A stretch of 64,000 nt of DNA from Mannheimia glucosida (GCF_046267875.1 NZ_CP176502.1:682001-746000); one strand, 5' to 3'; counted from the stretch's first letter, positions 34,084 to 43,196 are shown. Numbers and translations are program-made. The notes: generated by a model from the sequence alone, not told the origin.

Positions 34084-35619
34084 ATGATGACCTTAGCGAT
34101 TGTTTACAGCCGAGCCTCCATTGGCGTTGAAGCCCCATTGGTGACGATTGAAGTGCATATCAGCAACGGGCAACCGAAATTAACCATTGTTGGCTTGCCC
34201 GAAGCCACCGTGAAAGAGGCGGGTGATCGTGTGCGGAGTGCGTTGCTGAACGCCAATTTTATCTATCCACCACAGCGGATCACGATTAACCTTGCCCCGG
34301 CAGATTTACCCAAAGAGGGCGGCCGTTTTGACTTGCCGATTGCGATAGGCATTCTGGCAGCCTCAGGGCAAATTGATTCTGATTTATTAACGCAGTTCGA
34401 GTTTTTGGGCGAGCTGGCACTGACAGGGCATTTGCGAGGGGTGCATGGCACTATTCCGGCGGTGATTTCTGCCGATAAAGCAAAACGGCAGATGATCTTA
34501 GCCAAGCAAAATGCGAATGAGGCATCGCTTGTTTCCAATGCCACTACCTACTTTGCTAGCTCGTTGTTGGACGTTGTAAATATGCTCAACAAACGGGATA
34601 AGCTGCCGATTTGTCAGCACATTTCGCAAAATTCTGCTGAAATTCGACCGCTTGTCAGCCGAGATCTTACTGATATTATCGGGCAACAACACGCCAAGCG
34701 AGCTTTGATGATTGCCGCTGCCGGGCAGCATAATTTGCTGTTTCTTGGCCCACCGGGAACCGGTAAAACGATGTTGGCAAGCCGACTGGCGGATTTACTG
34801 CCGGAAATGACCGATGAAGAGGCGATTGAAACCGCCTCGGTGACCAGTCTTGTGCAAAATGAACTGAATTTTCAGAACTGGAAACAACGCCCGTTTCGTT
34901 CACCCCATCACAGTGCGTCAATGGTGGCATTGGTGGGGGGAGGTTCGATCCCGAAACCGGGGGAAATTTCTCTTGCCCATAACGGTGTGCTGTTCTTAGA
35001 TGAGTTACCCGAATTTGAACGTAAAGTGCTTGATGCGTTACGCCAGCCGTTAGAGGCAGGCGAAATTGTAATTTCTCGAGCCAATGCTAAAGTGCAATTT
35101 CCGGCACGCTTTCAATTAATTGCTGCAATGAACCCAAGCCCGACAGGGCATTATCAAGGCACGCATAACCGCACTTCGCCCCAACAGATAATGCGGTATT
35201 TAAACCGCCTTTCCGGGCCTTTCTTAGACCGTTTCGATCTCTCCATTGAAGTGCCGCTTTTGCCACAAGGGGCATTACAAAGTGGGACGGAGAATCGAGG
35301 AGAGACCACCGAGCAGGTTCGCAAGCGGGTGTTTTTAGCCAGAAAAATGCAATTTGAGCGAGCAGGTAAAATCAATTCGCAACTCACCACCCGAGAAATT
35401 GAGCGAGATTGCCAATTATCGGCACAAGATGCCCTGTTTTTAGAAACTGCATTGACAAAGCTCGGTTTATCGGTACGAGCCTACCACCGTATTTTGAAAG
35501 TTTCTCGCACCATTGCCGATTTAGCCGGCGAGGCGAATATTCAGCAACTGCATTTAGCGGAAGCACTTGGTTATCGGGCGATGGATCGCTTGTTGCAACG
35601 GTTGCAGGGGGAGCCCTAA
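34084..35619 (+). CDS. comM: Competence helicase ComM (YifB family, Mg-chelatase-like)
   Basis: ComM is an AAA+ branch-migration helicase that supports integration of incoming DNA. The 511-aa protein has an N-terminal ChlI-like domain (SRASIGVEAPLVTIEVHISNGQP, VGLPEATVKE), Walker A FLGPPGTGKTMLA near residue 218, PFRSPHHSASMVALVGGG, Walker B GVLFLDELPEF near 303, and a C-terminal domain (about 415-511). Length is normal. The CRP-S site upstream supports competence control. Confidence 0.95.
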   Translation: MMTLAIVYSRASIGVEAPLVTIEVHISNGQPKLTIVGLPEATVKEAGDRVRSALLNANFIYPPQRITINLAPADLPKEGGRFDLPIAIGILAASGQIDSDLLTQFEFLGELALTGHLRGVHGTIPAVISADKAKRQMILAKQNANEASLVSNATTYFASSLLDVVNMLNKRDKLPICQHISQNSAEIRPLVSRDLTDIIGQQHAKRALMIAAAGQHNLLFLGPPGTGKTMLASRLADLLPEMTDEEAIETASVTSLVQNELNFQNWKQRPFRSPHHSASMVALVGGGSIPKPGEISLAHNGVLFLDELPEFERKVLDALRQPLEAGEIVISRANAKVQFPARFQLIAAMNPSPTGHYQGTHNRTSPQQIMRYLNRLSGPFLDRFDLSIEVPLLPQGALQSGTENRGETTEQVRKRVFLARKMQFERAGKINSQLTTREIERDCQLSAQDALFLETALTKLGLSVRAYHRILKVSRTIADLAGEANIQQLHLAEALGYRAMDRLLQRLQGEP

Positions 35620-35620
35620 C

Positions 35621-35740
35621 ACCTAGCACGGCTGAGCCGTACTAGGTTATATTCAGCCTACGGCTGATTAAGCCCCACTGGGGCTTTTGTGCAGCAGAGC
35701 TGCACCGTTATGCTTAACCGATTGCGACCGTGGTCGCTGT
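35621..35740. repeat. Array of five consecutive small hairpins
   Basis: Five adjacent palindromes occur: 35621-35647 (ACCTAG...CTAGGT with ACGGCT/AGCCGT inside), 35654-35666 (CAGCC-TAC-GGCTG), 35670-35686 (AAGCCCC-ACT-GGGGCTT, followed by TTG), 35689-35705 (GTGCAGC-AGA-GCTGCAC) and 35724-35737 (GCGACC-GT-GGTCGC). Loops are mostly three bases. The array covers the comM-menH junction and encodes the last about 29 residues of menH. Confidence 0.75.
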
Positions 35741-36506
35741 CGGAATGGAGTATCCGCAACCTCAATTTCTCCATAAAATCTTTAGCATTAGCCCGATGAG
35801 TATTATGCCCTGCATTAGCAATCAGTTGTGTTGGCAGTTGGTGGCTTGATGCCATTTTGCGGAATTTCTGATCCTTTTCACCGATAAAAAAGACAATGTT
35901 TTTATCTATCTGTTTGAGTTTTTTAGCGTAGTTAGGCTGTTTGGCAAGGCTTGTAGCCTCTAACATTGCGGCGATCTGCTCCCCTCGGTTGTGCTTGCGG
36001 CTTTCGATGTAATGTTGTCGCTCTGTGGCAGTCAAATCTGCAAAAACAGGCTGTTTGTACCAATCTTCAAGCACTTGTTCGATGGGTTCTTGACGGAAAC
36101 GGTTTGCCCAGTGGAGGTCATTTTGCCAGCGAATCTGACGGTCGTTTTCTGAGCTTAAGCCGATATTTGCCCCTTCTAACACCACACCTTGCAGATTCGG
36201 ATTATCCATATTTAGCACATAATCCAGTGCTGCTCGCCCACCGAGTGAGTAGCCGACTAAATAGAAAGGCTGTGAGCCGATTAAGCTTTCAAAGGTGGCG
36301 TGTAGTTGCTGTCGCAGGTCGGCAAAATCGGTACAGGTAATATGCTTACTGTTTCCGTGAAAAGGAAGATCGATGGTAAGCGGTCGAATTTGCGGAAAAT
36401 TTTGCAAATGTTGGAGAACAGCTTGCCAGTCTTGTTGTGAGCCGAGTAGTCCGTGTAAGAAAACAACAGGTGTGCCCTGTTGAGCGTGCCATTGATAGGA
36501 AAGCAT
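35658..36506 (-). CDS. menH: SHCHC synthase MenH, with extended C-terminus
   Basis: MenH forms 2-succinyl-6-hydroxy-2,4-cyclohexadiene-1-carboxylate in menaquinone synthesis. This alpha/beta hydrolase has VVFLHGLLGSQQDW (oxyanion region), LVGYSLGGRAALD with nucleophile Ser near residue 89, AAMLEATSLAKQPN typical of MenH, and GHNTHR with the catalytic His near 233. The E. coli enzyme has 252 residues; here the homologous part ends near 253 (KLRLRIL) and 29 extra residues follow, encoded by a hairpin array. The normal stop seems lost by insertion. It lies 49 bp after menD. Confidence 0.92.
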   Translation of the reverse strand: MLSYQWHAQQGTPVVFLHGLLGSQQDWQAVLQHLQNFPQIRPLTIDLPFHGNSKHITCTDFADLRQQLHATFESLIGSQPFYLVGYSLGGRAALDYVLNMDNPNLQGVVLEGANIGLSSENDRQIRWQNDLHWANRFRQEPIEQVLEDWYKQPVFADLTATERQHYIESRKHNRGEQIAAMLEATSLAKQPNYAKKLKQIDKNIVFFIGEKDQKFRKMASSHQLPTQLIANAGHNTHRANAKDFMEKLRLRILHSDSDHGRNRLSITVQLCCTKAPVGLNQP

Positions 36507-36554
36507 AGTCGATACATTTTTACCCCTCGCAGGATTGGCGAGGGGCAGTTGTGA

Positions 36555-38261
36555 TTAGGCAATTTCCGCCTGTGAAATTTGTTTTAGCAATGATTTATAC
36601 ATATTGCTACCATCGTGTTCGTTCACTTTGATTTCCACAATGGTTACGCCTTTGCGGGCGTAGGCGTGTTTGAGTTTGGTTTTTAAATCAGCCCAAGTAA
36701 ACGGACGGATATATTCCAGCCCAAACATTGTCGCTACTTGTGCAAACTCAAAGTTATGTGCCAAGCGGTAATATTGGTCTTTCGCTTTGCTTTCAACCGG
36801 TAACATATCAAAAATAGCCCCACCGCTGTTATTCACCACAAATAAAATAGTTGGTTGGTTAATTTTGGTGAGTAATGCAATCGAGTTGAGATCATGTAAT
36901 GCGGAAATATCGCCCACTACACCGACAGTTGGGCGGTCGCTACCTTTGGCAATCCCTGCCATTGTGGCAATTAAGCCATCAATGCCACTTGCACCTCGGT
37001 TGGTATAAACAGGGTAGCCTTCCGGCAGTTTGCACAGAGCATCAACCAAACGAACAAATAAGCTATTACCGATAAATAAGTTACCATTAATCGCTAAAAC
37101 ATCTTGAATGTTGTGTGCAAGTGAGGCTTCACTTAAGCTGCCACCCACTTGTTGCTCTATGAAAGTGGAGCAGAATTGCGATAATGCCAATGGCTCAAGC
37201 AACCACGGTTTTTGGCGAAGTGGTGGGTGTACTCGCAAAAAGTGATGTGCTTTGGCAATAAAACGGGTTTGATGGTGAGCGTTTGGATTATGGTAATCGT
37301 GCGATTGTTCCACCACCCAATATTCCCCTTGGAATGCTTTTAAAAATTCATTCACCCGTTTGCTGACAATTTGCGTGCCGAATTGAATCACGATATCCGC
37401 TTGTAATAAACGCTGTTTGACAGTCTCGTTGGAGAGCCAAATATCCGCATACGGCAGGCTAGCTTCAATGCAAGATTGCACATCACTTAGCAAGCACCAA
37501 CCCATGGTTTCCGCCCAAGTTTTTAAGCCAGTGCCTTGTTCCGGTGGCAGTTTGCCGACCACAATCACTCCACGCTTGGTTCGCCAGTAATCCCAATTTT
37601 CGTGCATTGAGACTTCGCTTTGAATCGCTTGTTGGTCTATCCATTTGGTTTGGGCGTTATTTAGCCAACCTTGGATTGGGCGTAACCAAGGTGTATTTAG
37701 AATCTCATTAATGTCTGCTTCATAAAGTGGCTCTTCAAAAGGCACATTGATATGCAATACACCGCCTTGTTGTGCTTGGGTGGTGCAGGCTTGCTCAATG
37801 GTCGAAACCAGCCAGCTTGCGTGGTAAGCCTCGTTCGCTTTCGGTAGATTGACACTGGCAACCGGGTAATTGGCAAAAATACCTTGCTGATGAATGGCTT
37901 GGTTTACCCCACAGCCGATTAATTCGGTTGGGCGGTCGGCAGAAAGAATAATCAGTTTTTGATGGCTCAGGCTTGCCTCTATCACCGCAGGATAAAGGTT
38001 CGCTACTGCTGTGCCGGAAGTGACAATAATCGCGACCGGGCTGTCAGTTGCTTTAGCAATCCCTAATGCATAAAAGCCTAAACCACGCTCATCAAAATGA
38101 GTGTGGCACTCTGCATATTGCGTTTGTTGAAGTTGCACTGCCTCTAATGTGAGCGGTGTTGAGCGAGAACCCGGAGCAATACAAAAATGTTTTACGCCAT
38201 AACGCATTAATGCACTTAAAATCACTTTTGCCCAAGTGCGATTAAAAGAACTGGTATTCAT
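36555..38261 (-). CDS. menD: SEPHCHC synthase MenD
   Basis: MenD is a TPP enzyme joining isochorismate and 2-oxoglutarate in menaquinone synthesis. The 568-aa protein has SRSTPLTLEAVQLQ near residue 32, the catalytic-Glu region SGTAVANLYPAVIEA, and TPP-binding VVGDISALHDLNSIALL with LFVVNNSGGAIFDMLP near 450-480. ATG at 38261 follows GAGAAG; the longer frame adds 38 residues with no family support. Menaquinone is used in anaerobic respiration. Confidence 0.95.
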   Translation of the reverse strand: MNTSSFNRTWAKVILSALMRYGVKHFCIAPGSRSTPLTLEAVQLQQTQYAECHTHFDERGLGFYALGIAKATDSPVAIIVTSGTAVANLYPAVIEASLSHQKLIILSADRPTELIGCGVNQAIHQQGIFANYPVASVNLPKANEAYHASWLVSTIEQACTTQAQQGGVLHINVPFEEPLYEADINEILNTPWLRPIQGWLNNAQTKWIDQQAIQSEVSMHENWDYWRTKRGVIVVGKLPPEQGTGLKTWAETMGWCLLSDVQSCIEASLPYADIWLSNETVKQRLLQADIVIQFGTQIVSKRVNEFLKAFQGEYWVVEQSHDYHNPNAHHQTRFIAKAHHFLRVHPPLRQKPWLLEPLALSQFCSTFIEQQVGGSLSEASLAHNIQDVLAINGNLFIGNSLFVRLVDALCKLPEGYPVYTNRGASGIDGLIATMAGIAKGSDRPTVGVVGDISALHDLNSIALLTKINQPTILFVVNNSGGAIFDMLPVESKAKDQYYRLAHNFEFAQVATMFGLEYIRPFTWADLKTKLKHAYARKGVTIVEIKVNEHDGSNMYKSLLKQISQAEIA

Positions 38262-38450
38262 ATTCTTCTCTACTGATTGATAAATTCGATAAATGGTTAG
38301 GATTGTAGCAAAAAGTGAAATTATTGTGGGAAGTTTTAGCGCAAAATTAACGATTTTTTGCAAATTATTAGGCAAAAATGACCGCTTGTAAATGAAAAAG
38401 CAGCTTGAATGAAATCAAACTGCTTGGGATAGATTAAACGTTTAAATTAA

Positions 38451-38738
38451 TTAGAAACGTGTCCCTAATTGAAAAATAACCACTTCTGCTTGGCAGCTAA
38501 ATTTGAAGTGAGCAACCAGTTCAAAACCGCTTTCAATCGGGGTGATTTCACTGCTGATTTCACAGGGTTCAGATTCGACATCACGGGCTTTTTGAATCAA
38601 TTTTTCAAGTGCTGATTTAGCTTCATTTTCGCTTTCATAAGTGCGTTGAATAGTAGCGACTGTTTCGCTGTTATCTAAAATAGAACCTACATCAAATGTG
38701 TTACAGCCTTCGCATTCAATCGGTTTATCGTTTTTCAT
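38451..38738 (-). CDS. YfcZ/YiiS family protein (DUF406)
   Basis: This 95-aa protein belongs to the small DUF406 family found in Enterobacteriaceae and Pasteurellaceae. It has an N-terminal IECEGCNTFDVGSILDNSETVATI segment with two Cys and a C-terminal IESGFELVAHFKFSCQAEVVIFQLGTRF. Function is unknown. AGAAGG precedes the start. It is monocistronic. Confidence 0.85.
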   Translation of the reverse strand: MKNDKPIECEGCNTFDVGSILDNSETVATIQRTYESENEAKSALEKLIQKARDVESEPCEISSEITPIESGFELVAHFKFSCQAEVVIFQLGTRF

Positions 38739-38857
38739 TGGCTAATCCTTCTAAATTGATGAATAATGTGGGTACTTTAAAACGAAATTGCGTAACCTGC
38801 AATCATCAGTGAACGATTATTTGATTTAATTAGTATTTTGCAAAGTTTGGAGTAAAA

Positions 38858-39271
38858 ATGACCGCTTGGGAGCGAGTATTTCACGCGCTGTTATTTGAAT
38901 TTTTCGCTATTATTTTTACGGTTATCTTAACTTCTTGGCTGACTTCTCATCGTATGGTTGATTTAACCGCTGTGATTGTGATGATTTCGGTGGTTGCAAT
39001 GGTGTGGAATGTCATTTTTAACTGGGGTTTTGATAAGGTGTTTACCGGTGAGCGAGTGCAACGTGGTCTAGGCATTCGTATTTTGCATTCATTCCTTTTT
39101 GAGGGTGGTTTGCTGGTTTTTACTATCCCATTGGTGATGTATATGCTCGATATTGGCTGGTGGCAGGCGTTTGTGATGGATATTGGAATGACTTTATTTG
39201 TGTTGGTTTATTCGGTGATTTTTAATTGGGTGTACGATCATTTACGCCTGAGGTGGGTTAAATCTGACTAA
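38858..39271 (+). CDS. PACE-family multidrug (chlorhexidine) efflux transporter
   Basis: This 137-aa protein has two tandem bacterial transmembrane pair (BTP) domains, four membrane segments in total. Duplicate marks are RVFHALLFEFFAIIF...VWNVIFNWGFDKVF and RILHSFLFEGGLLVF...VYSVIFNWVYDHL, with the conserved Glu in the first helix of each half. PACE proteins such as AceI export biguanides and related cations with protons. The start codon lies inside an uptake sequence (AAAATGACCGCTTG). AGTTTGGAG precedes it. Confidence 0.88.
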   Translation: MTAWERVFHALLFEFFAIIFTVILTSWLTSHRMVDLTAVIVMISVVAMVWNVIFNWGFDKVFTGERVQRGLGIRILHSFLFEGGLLVFTIPLVMYMLDIGWWQAFVMDIGMTLFVLVYSVIFNWVYDHLRLRWVKSD

Positions 39272-39273
39272 AT

Positions 39274-39289
39274 TGTGAACTAGATCACG
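39274..39289. promoter_or_regulatory. CRP site before the mglB-like gene
   Basis: TGTGA-ACTAGA-TCACG has one mismatch to consensus. It is followed by a possible -10 TATGCT at about 39311. Confidence 0.7.
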
Positions 39290-39355
39290 GTTTCCTTACA
39301 CAAAATTCGCTATGCTTTAACTGGTTCATATTTGACATAGCAAGAGGGACATTCT

Positions 39356-40348
39356 ATGAAGCGTACAATCTTGAGTGCTTTTGCACTTTCTGTTATTTGC
39401 GGTGTGAATCTAAGTTACGCACAATCTGAAAGCAGAGTGGGGGTAACGATTTACAAATATGATGACCATTTTATGACTCAAATGCGTAAGGATATGCAAA
39501 ACGAGGCGAAAGGCTTCGCTGGGTTGAAGTGGTTTATGAATGATGCGCAAAATTCCCAAGTGAAGCAATTAGCGCAAATTGAAACCTTACTTCAGCATAA
39601 AATGCATGTGTTGGTGGTGAATATTGTGAATGCTAATGAATCGAATACCATTGTAGAAAAGGCGAGAGCTTATAATGTGCCGATTGTCTTTTTTAACCGC
39701 ACACCGAGTAAACAAGCGTTAGAAAGTTACGAAAAGGCGTATTTTGTGAGTGCTGATCCTAAAGAAGCCGGTAAAATCCAAGGGGAATTAATTGCGAAAG
39801 CGTGGAAATCAAACCCAGATTTCGATCTGAATAAAGACGGTAAATTGCAATTTGTATTGCTTAAGGGAGAGCAGAGTGATGTGAGTACCGAACGTTCTCA
39901 AGCAGTAGTCCAATCGCTCAATCAACAAGGTGTTGAAGTGCAAGAAATTTACAGTGATACGGCAAGATGGCGTAGAGCAGAGGCTCGAAATAAAATGAAT
40001 GAGTGGTTGGTGGCAAACCATGCAGCTGAGATTGAAGTCGTGATTTCAAACAATGATGAAATGGCAATCGGTGCTTTAGAAGCATTAAATGCACACGAGA
40101 AAAAATTGCCGATCTTTGGGATTGATGCCTTACCTGAGACCTTAGCATTAATGAAAAAAGGGGAAATAGCCGGCACGGTATTAAATGATAGCTCCGCACA
40201 AGCGAAAGCGGTGGTGAAATTGGTGTCTAATTTGGCAAAAGGTAAGCCAGCACTGAAAGATACGCAGTGGGAAAACCATTCCTCTAAAACGATTTATCTT
40301 CCGCATATTGGTATTGATAACGAAAATTTAGGGCAATTTTTACCTTAA
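39356..40348 (+). CDS. MglB-like galactose/glucose-binding protein paralogue
   Basis: This 330-aa periplasmic protein parallels mglB at 40623. A signal peptide ends at SYA. It keeps the Ca-binding loop (DLNKDGKLQF), Asn in VVNIVN, Trp of TARWRR, Asn in SNNDEMAIGALEAL, Asp of GIDALPE and Asn of LNDS, all counterparts of E. coli sugar contacts. The segment GEPGHPDAEAR of true MglB, which gives sugar-binding His152, Asp154 and Arg158 in E. coli, is replaced by GEQSDVSTER, losing the His. A changed ligand is likely. It has its own CRP site and a hairpin behind, so it is separately regulated. Confidence 0.85.
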   Translation: MKRTILSAFALSVICGVNLSYAQSESRVGVTIYKYDDHFMTQMRKDMQNEAKGFAGLKWFMNDAQNSQVKQLAQIETLLQHKMHVLVVNIVNANESNTIVEKARAYNVPIVFFNRTPSKQALESYEKAYFVSADPKEAGKIQGELIAKAWKSNPDFDLNKDGKLQFVLLKGEQSDVSTERSQAVVQSLNQQGVEVQEIYSDTARWRRAEARNKMNEWLVANHAAEIEVVISNNDEMAIGALEALNAHEKKLPIFGIDALPETLALMKKGEIAGTVLNDSSAQAKAVVKLVSNLAKGKPALKDTQWENHSSKTIYLPHIGIDNENLGQFLP

Positions 40349-40358
40349 ATGGAGGAGC

Positions 40359-40379
40359 GGGGCGTTATAAATACGCCCC
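40359..40379. terminator. Hairpin after the mglB-like gene
   Basis: GGGGCGT-N7-ACGCCCC, a 7-bp stem with a weak T-run. It separates the first binding-protein gene from mglB. Confidence 0.55.
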
Positions 40380-40514
40380 TTATTGATGATAACAAGCGGT
40401 CATTTTTCAGTAAAATCTTGCAAATCCTTTCTCTTTTCTTCCAACAGATTTGAATAGAGCGAATATTCAAATTTTATACTTCAAATTAAAAATTTCTCCA
40501 CTTTGTCTTAATTC

Positions 40515-40530
40515 TGTGAGAATGATCACG
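40515..40530. promoter_or_regulatory. CRP site before mglB
   Basis: TGTGA-GAATGA-TCACG has one mismatch to the CRP consensus. A -10-like TATGCT follows at about 40552. Confidence 0.7.
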
Positions 40531-40622
40531 GATTGTTTTCTAAAAATTAGTTATGCTTTGCCTCAAGTTGCTTATGGTAAGCAATTCATTTCCCTATAAA
40601 CACATAAAAGAGGTGATCTCCT

Positions 40623-41612
40623 ATGAAGAAAGCAGTATTAAGTGCAGTTGCAATGGCAGTCGCATTAGGTGCAACGATCAGTACAGCTCAAGCTGAAAAC
40701 CGTATTGGTGTAACAATTTATAAATATGACGATAACTTTATGGCATTAATGCGTAAAGAAATCGAAAAAGAGGGTAAAACACAAAAAGTTGAGTTATTAA
40801 TGAATGACTCGCAAAATACGCAATCCATTCAAAACGACCAAGTTGATGTATTACTTTCTAAAGGGGTTAAAGCATTAGCAATTAACTTGGTGGATCCATC
40901 AGCTTATAAAACAATTATTCAAAAAGCGAAAAGTGAAGATGTGCCTGTGGTGTTCTTCAATAAAGACCCGGGTGCAGCTGCGATTGATAGCTATCCGAAA
41001 GCCTATTATGTAGGTACTGAGCCGAAAGAGTCAGGCATTATTCAAGGTGAGTTAATTGCAAAACAGTGGAAAGCCCACCCTGAATTAGACTTGAATAAAG
41101 ACGGTAAAATCCAATTTGCGTTATTAAAAGGTGAGCCGGGTCACCCTGATGCGGAAGCTCGTACAAAATATGTGGTAGAAAGCTTAAAAGCACAAGGTAT
41201 CGACAGCGAGCAAATCTTTATGGATGCAGCATTATGGGATGCCGCTCAAGCGAAAGATAAAGTGGATGCTTGGTTATCAAGTGGTAAAGCGAAAGACATC
41301 GAAGTAATTATTTCTAATAATGATGGTATGGCGTTAGGTGCATTAGAAGCAACTAAAGCTCACGGTAGAAAATTACCAATCTTCGGTGTAGATGCATTGC
41401 CAGAAGCACTTCAATTAATCAAAAAAGGTGAATTAGCCGGTACGGTATTAAATGATGGTGTAAACCAAGGTAAAGCGGTTGTTCAGCTTTCTGCTAACTT
41501 AGCAGACGGTAAAGATGCAGTTGCTGGTACACAATGGAAATTGGAAAACCGTGTGGTGCGTATTCCTTACGTTGGTGTCGATAAAGACAACTTATCTGAA
41601 TTTTTAAAATAA
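40623..41612 (+). CDS. mglB: D-galactose/D-glucose-binding periplasmic protein
   Basis: MglB captures galactose and glucose for the Mgl importer. The 329-aa protein has a signal peptide ending AQA, the N-terminal NRIGVTIYKYDDNFMALMRK, Ca loop DLNKDGKIQF, sugar-contact segment GEPGHPDAEAR, ISNNDGMALGALEATKAH and FGVDALPEALQLIKKGELAGTVLND. All E. coli contact residues I can align are kept. A terminator follows before mglA. Confidence 0.96.
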   Translation: MKKAVLSAVAMAVALGATISTAQAENRIGVTIYKYDDNFMALMRKEIEKEGKTQKVELLMNDSQNTQSIQNDQVDVLLSKGVKALAINLVDPSAYKTIIQKAKSEDVPVVFFNKDPGAAAIDSYPKAYYVGTEPKESGIIQGELIAKQWKAHPELDLNKDGKIQFALLKGEPGHPDAEARTKYVVESLKAQGIDSEQIFMDAALWDAAQAKDKVDAWLSSGKAKDIEVIISNNDGMALGALEATKAHGRKLPIFGVDALPEALQLIKKGELAGTVLNDGVNQGKAVVQLSANLADGKDAVAGTQWKLENRVVRIPYVGVDKDNLSEFLK

Positions 41613-41623
41613 TTCACGCTTTT

Positions 41624-41655
41624 AGCACGGGTGATGGATACCCGTGCTTTTTTTC
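41624..41655 (+). terminator. Intra-operon terminator between mglB and mglA
   Basis: AGCACGGGT-N7-ACCCGTGCT, a 9-bp stem followed by seven T. It probably reduces mglAC relative to mglB. Confidence 0.8.
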
Positions 41656-41683
41656 GATTTTTCGATGTAATCAGGGGTGAGAT

Positions 41684-43183
41684 ATGACAGGTGAAGTTTT
41701 ACTCACAATGACAAATGTTAGCAAGTCATTTCCCGGGGTAAAAGCCTTAGATAATGCTAACTTAACGGTGAAATCCCATAGTGTTCACGCCTTAATGGGA
41801 GAGAATGGAGCAGGTAAATCAACGTTACTGAAATGCTTATTTGGGATTTATGCTAAAGATGAGGGAGATATTCTCTTTCTTGGCAAGCCGGTGAATTTTA
41901 AGACCTCAAAAGAGGCGTTAGAAAATGGGATCTCAATGGTTCACCAAGAGTTGAACCTAGTAAAACAAGTGACGGTAATGGATAACTTATGGCTAGGTCG
42001 TTACCCACTAAAAGGGCCTTTTGTAGATCACGATAAAATGTATCGTGATACTAAGGCGATTTTTGATGAATTAGATATTGATGTTGATCCACGTGATAAA
42101 GTAGCCAAATTATCGGTTTCACAAATGCAGATGATCGAGATTGCAAAAGCTTTCTCTTACAATGCCAAAATTGTGATTATGGACGAACCAACTTCGTCAC
42201 TTTCAGAAAAAGAAGTCGAGCATTTATTTAAAATTATCCAAAAACTGAAAGACAGAGGCTGTGGCATTATCTATATTTCACACAAAATGGACGAAATTTT
42301 TAAAATTTGTGATGAAATTACCATTTTGCGTGACGGTAAATGGGTAAACACCGTTGCGATTAAAGATACCTCAATGGATCAAGTGGTTTCAATGATGGTT
42401 GGGCGTGAATTAACCCAACGTTTCCCAGAGAAAACCAATACGCCAAAAGAAACTGTACTTGAAGTTGAACATTTAACTGCGAAAAATCAGCCTTCTATTC
42501 AAGATGTTAGTTTTAGTTTGCGTAAAGGTGAAATCTTGGGGATTGCTGGCTTGGTCGGGGCGAAACGAACAGATATTGTAGAAACGATTTTCGGTGTACG
42601 TGATAAAGCTAGTGGATCTATTAAATTGCATGGTAAAGAGGTTAATAACCGCAATGCGTTTGATGCCATTAATAATGGCTTTGCGTTAGTGACGGAAGAG
42701 CGCCGTTCAACGGGTATTTATGCAAACTTGAGTATTGAGTTTAACTCCCTGATTTCAAATATGAAGTCTTACCTAGGGAAATTTGGTTTGCTAAGCAATA
42801 AAAAAATGAAAAGTGATACCCAATGGGTGATTGATGCGATGAATGTAAAAACGCCATCGCACCAAACCCATATCGGCTCACTTTCCGGCGGTAACCAACA
42901 AAAAGTGATTATCGGGCGCTGGCTTTTAACTCAGCCTGAAATTTTGATGCTTGATGAGCCGACCCGAGGTATTGATATTGGGGCGAAATTTGAAATTTAT
43001 CAGCTAATTTTAGAGTTAGCGAATAAAGACAAAGGAATCATTATGATTTCATCGGAAATGCCTGAATTACTTGGGGTAACAGACCGAATTTTGGTAATGA
43101 GTAACGGAAGAGTCGCAGGTATTGTCGAAACCGCTCACACTTCGCAAGAAGAAATCTTGCAACTCGCAGCAAAATACTTATAA
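41684..43183 (+). CDS. mglA: Galactose/methyl galactoside ABC transporter ATP-binding protein
   Basis: This 499-aa double-cassette ATPase energises the Mgl importer. Cassette 1 has Walker A GENGAGKST near residue 42, LSVSQMQMIEIAKA and VIMDEPTSSLSEKE. Cassette 2 has the degenerate loop GLVGAKRTD, LSGGNQQKVIIGR and LMLDEPTRGIDIGAK. Length and order match E. coli MglA. The start has AGGGGTG. mglC follows by 13 bp. Confidence 0.96.
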   Translation: MTGEVLLTMTNVSKSFPGVKALDNANLTVKSHSVHALMGENGAGKSTLLKCLFGIYAKDEGDILFLGKPVNFKTSKEALENGISMVHQELNLVKQVTVMDNLWLGRYPLKGPFVDHDKMYRDTKAIFDELDIDVDPRDKVAKLSVSQMQMIEIAKAFSYNAKIVIMDEPTSSLSEKEVEHLFKIIQKLKDRGCGIIYISHKMDEIFKICDEITILRDGKWVNTVAIKDTSMDQVVSMMVGRELTQRFPEKTNTPKETVLEVEHLTAKNQPSIQDVSFSLRKGEILGIAGLVGAKRTDIVETIFGVRDKASGSIKLHGKEVNNRNAFDAINNGFALVTEERRSTGIYANLSIEFNSLISNMKSYLGKFGLLSNKKMKSDTQWVIDAMNVKTPSHQTHIGSLSGGNQQKVIIGRWLLTQPEILMLDEPTRGIDIGAKFEIYQLILELANKDKGIIMISSEMPELLGVTDRILVMSNGRVAGIVETAHTSQEEILQLAAKYL

Positions 43184-43196
43184 CAAGGAGTGAATT

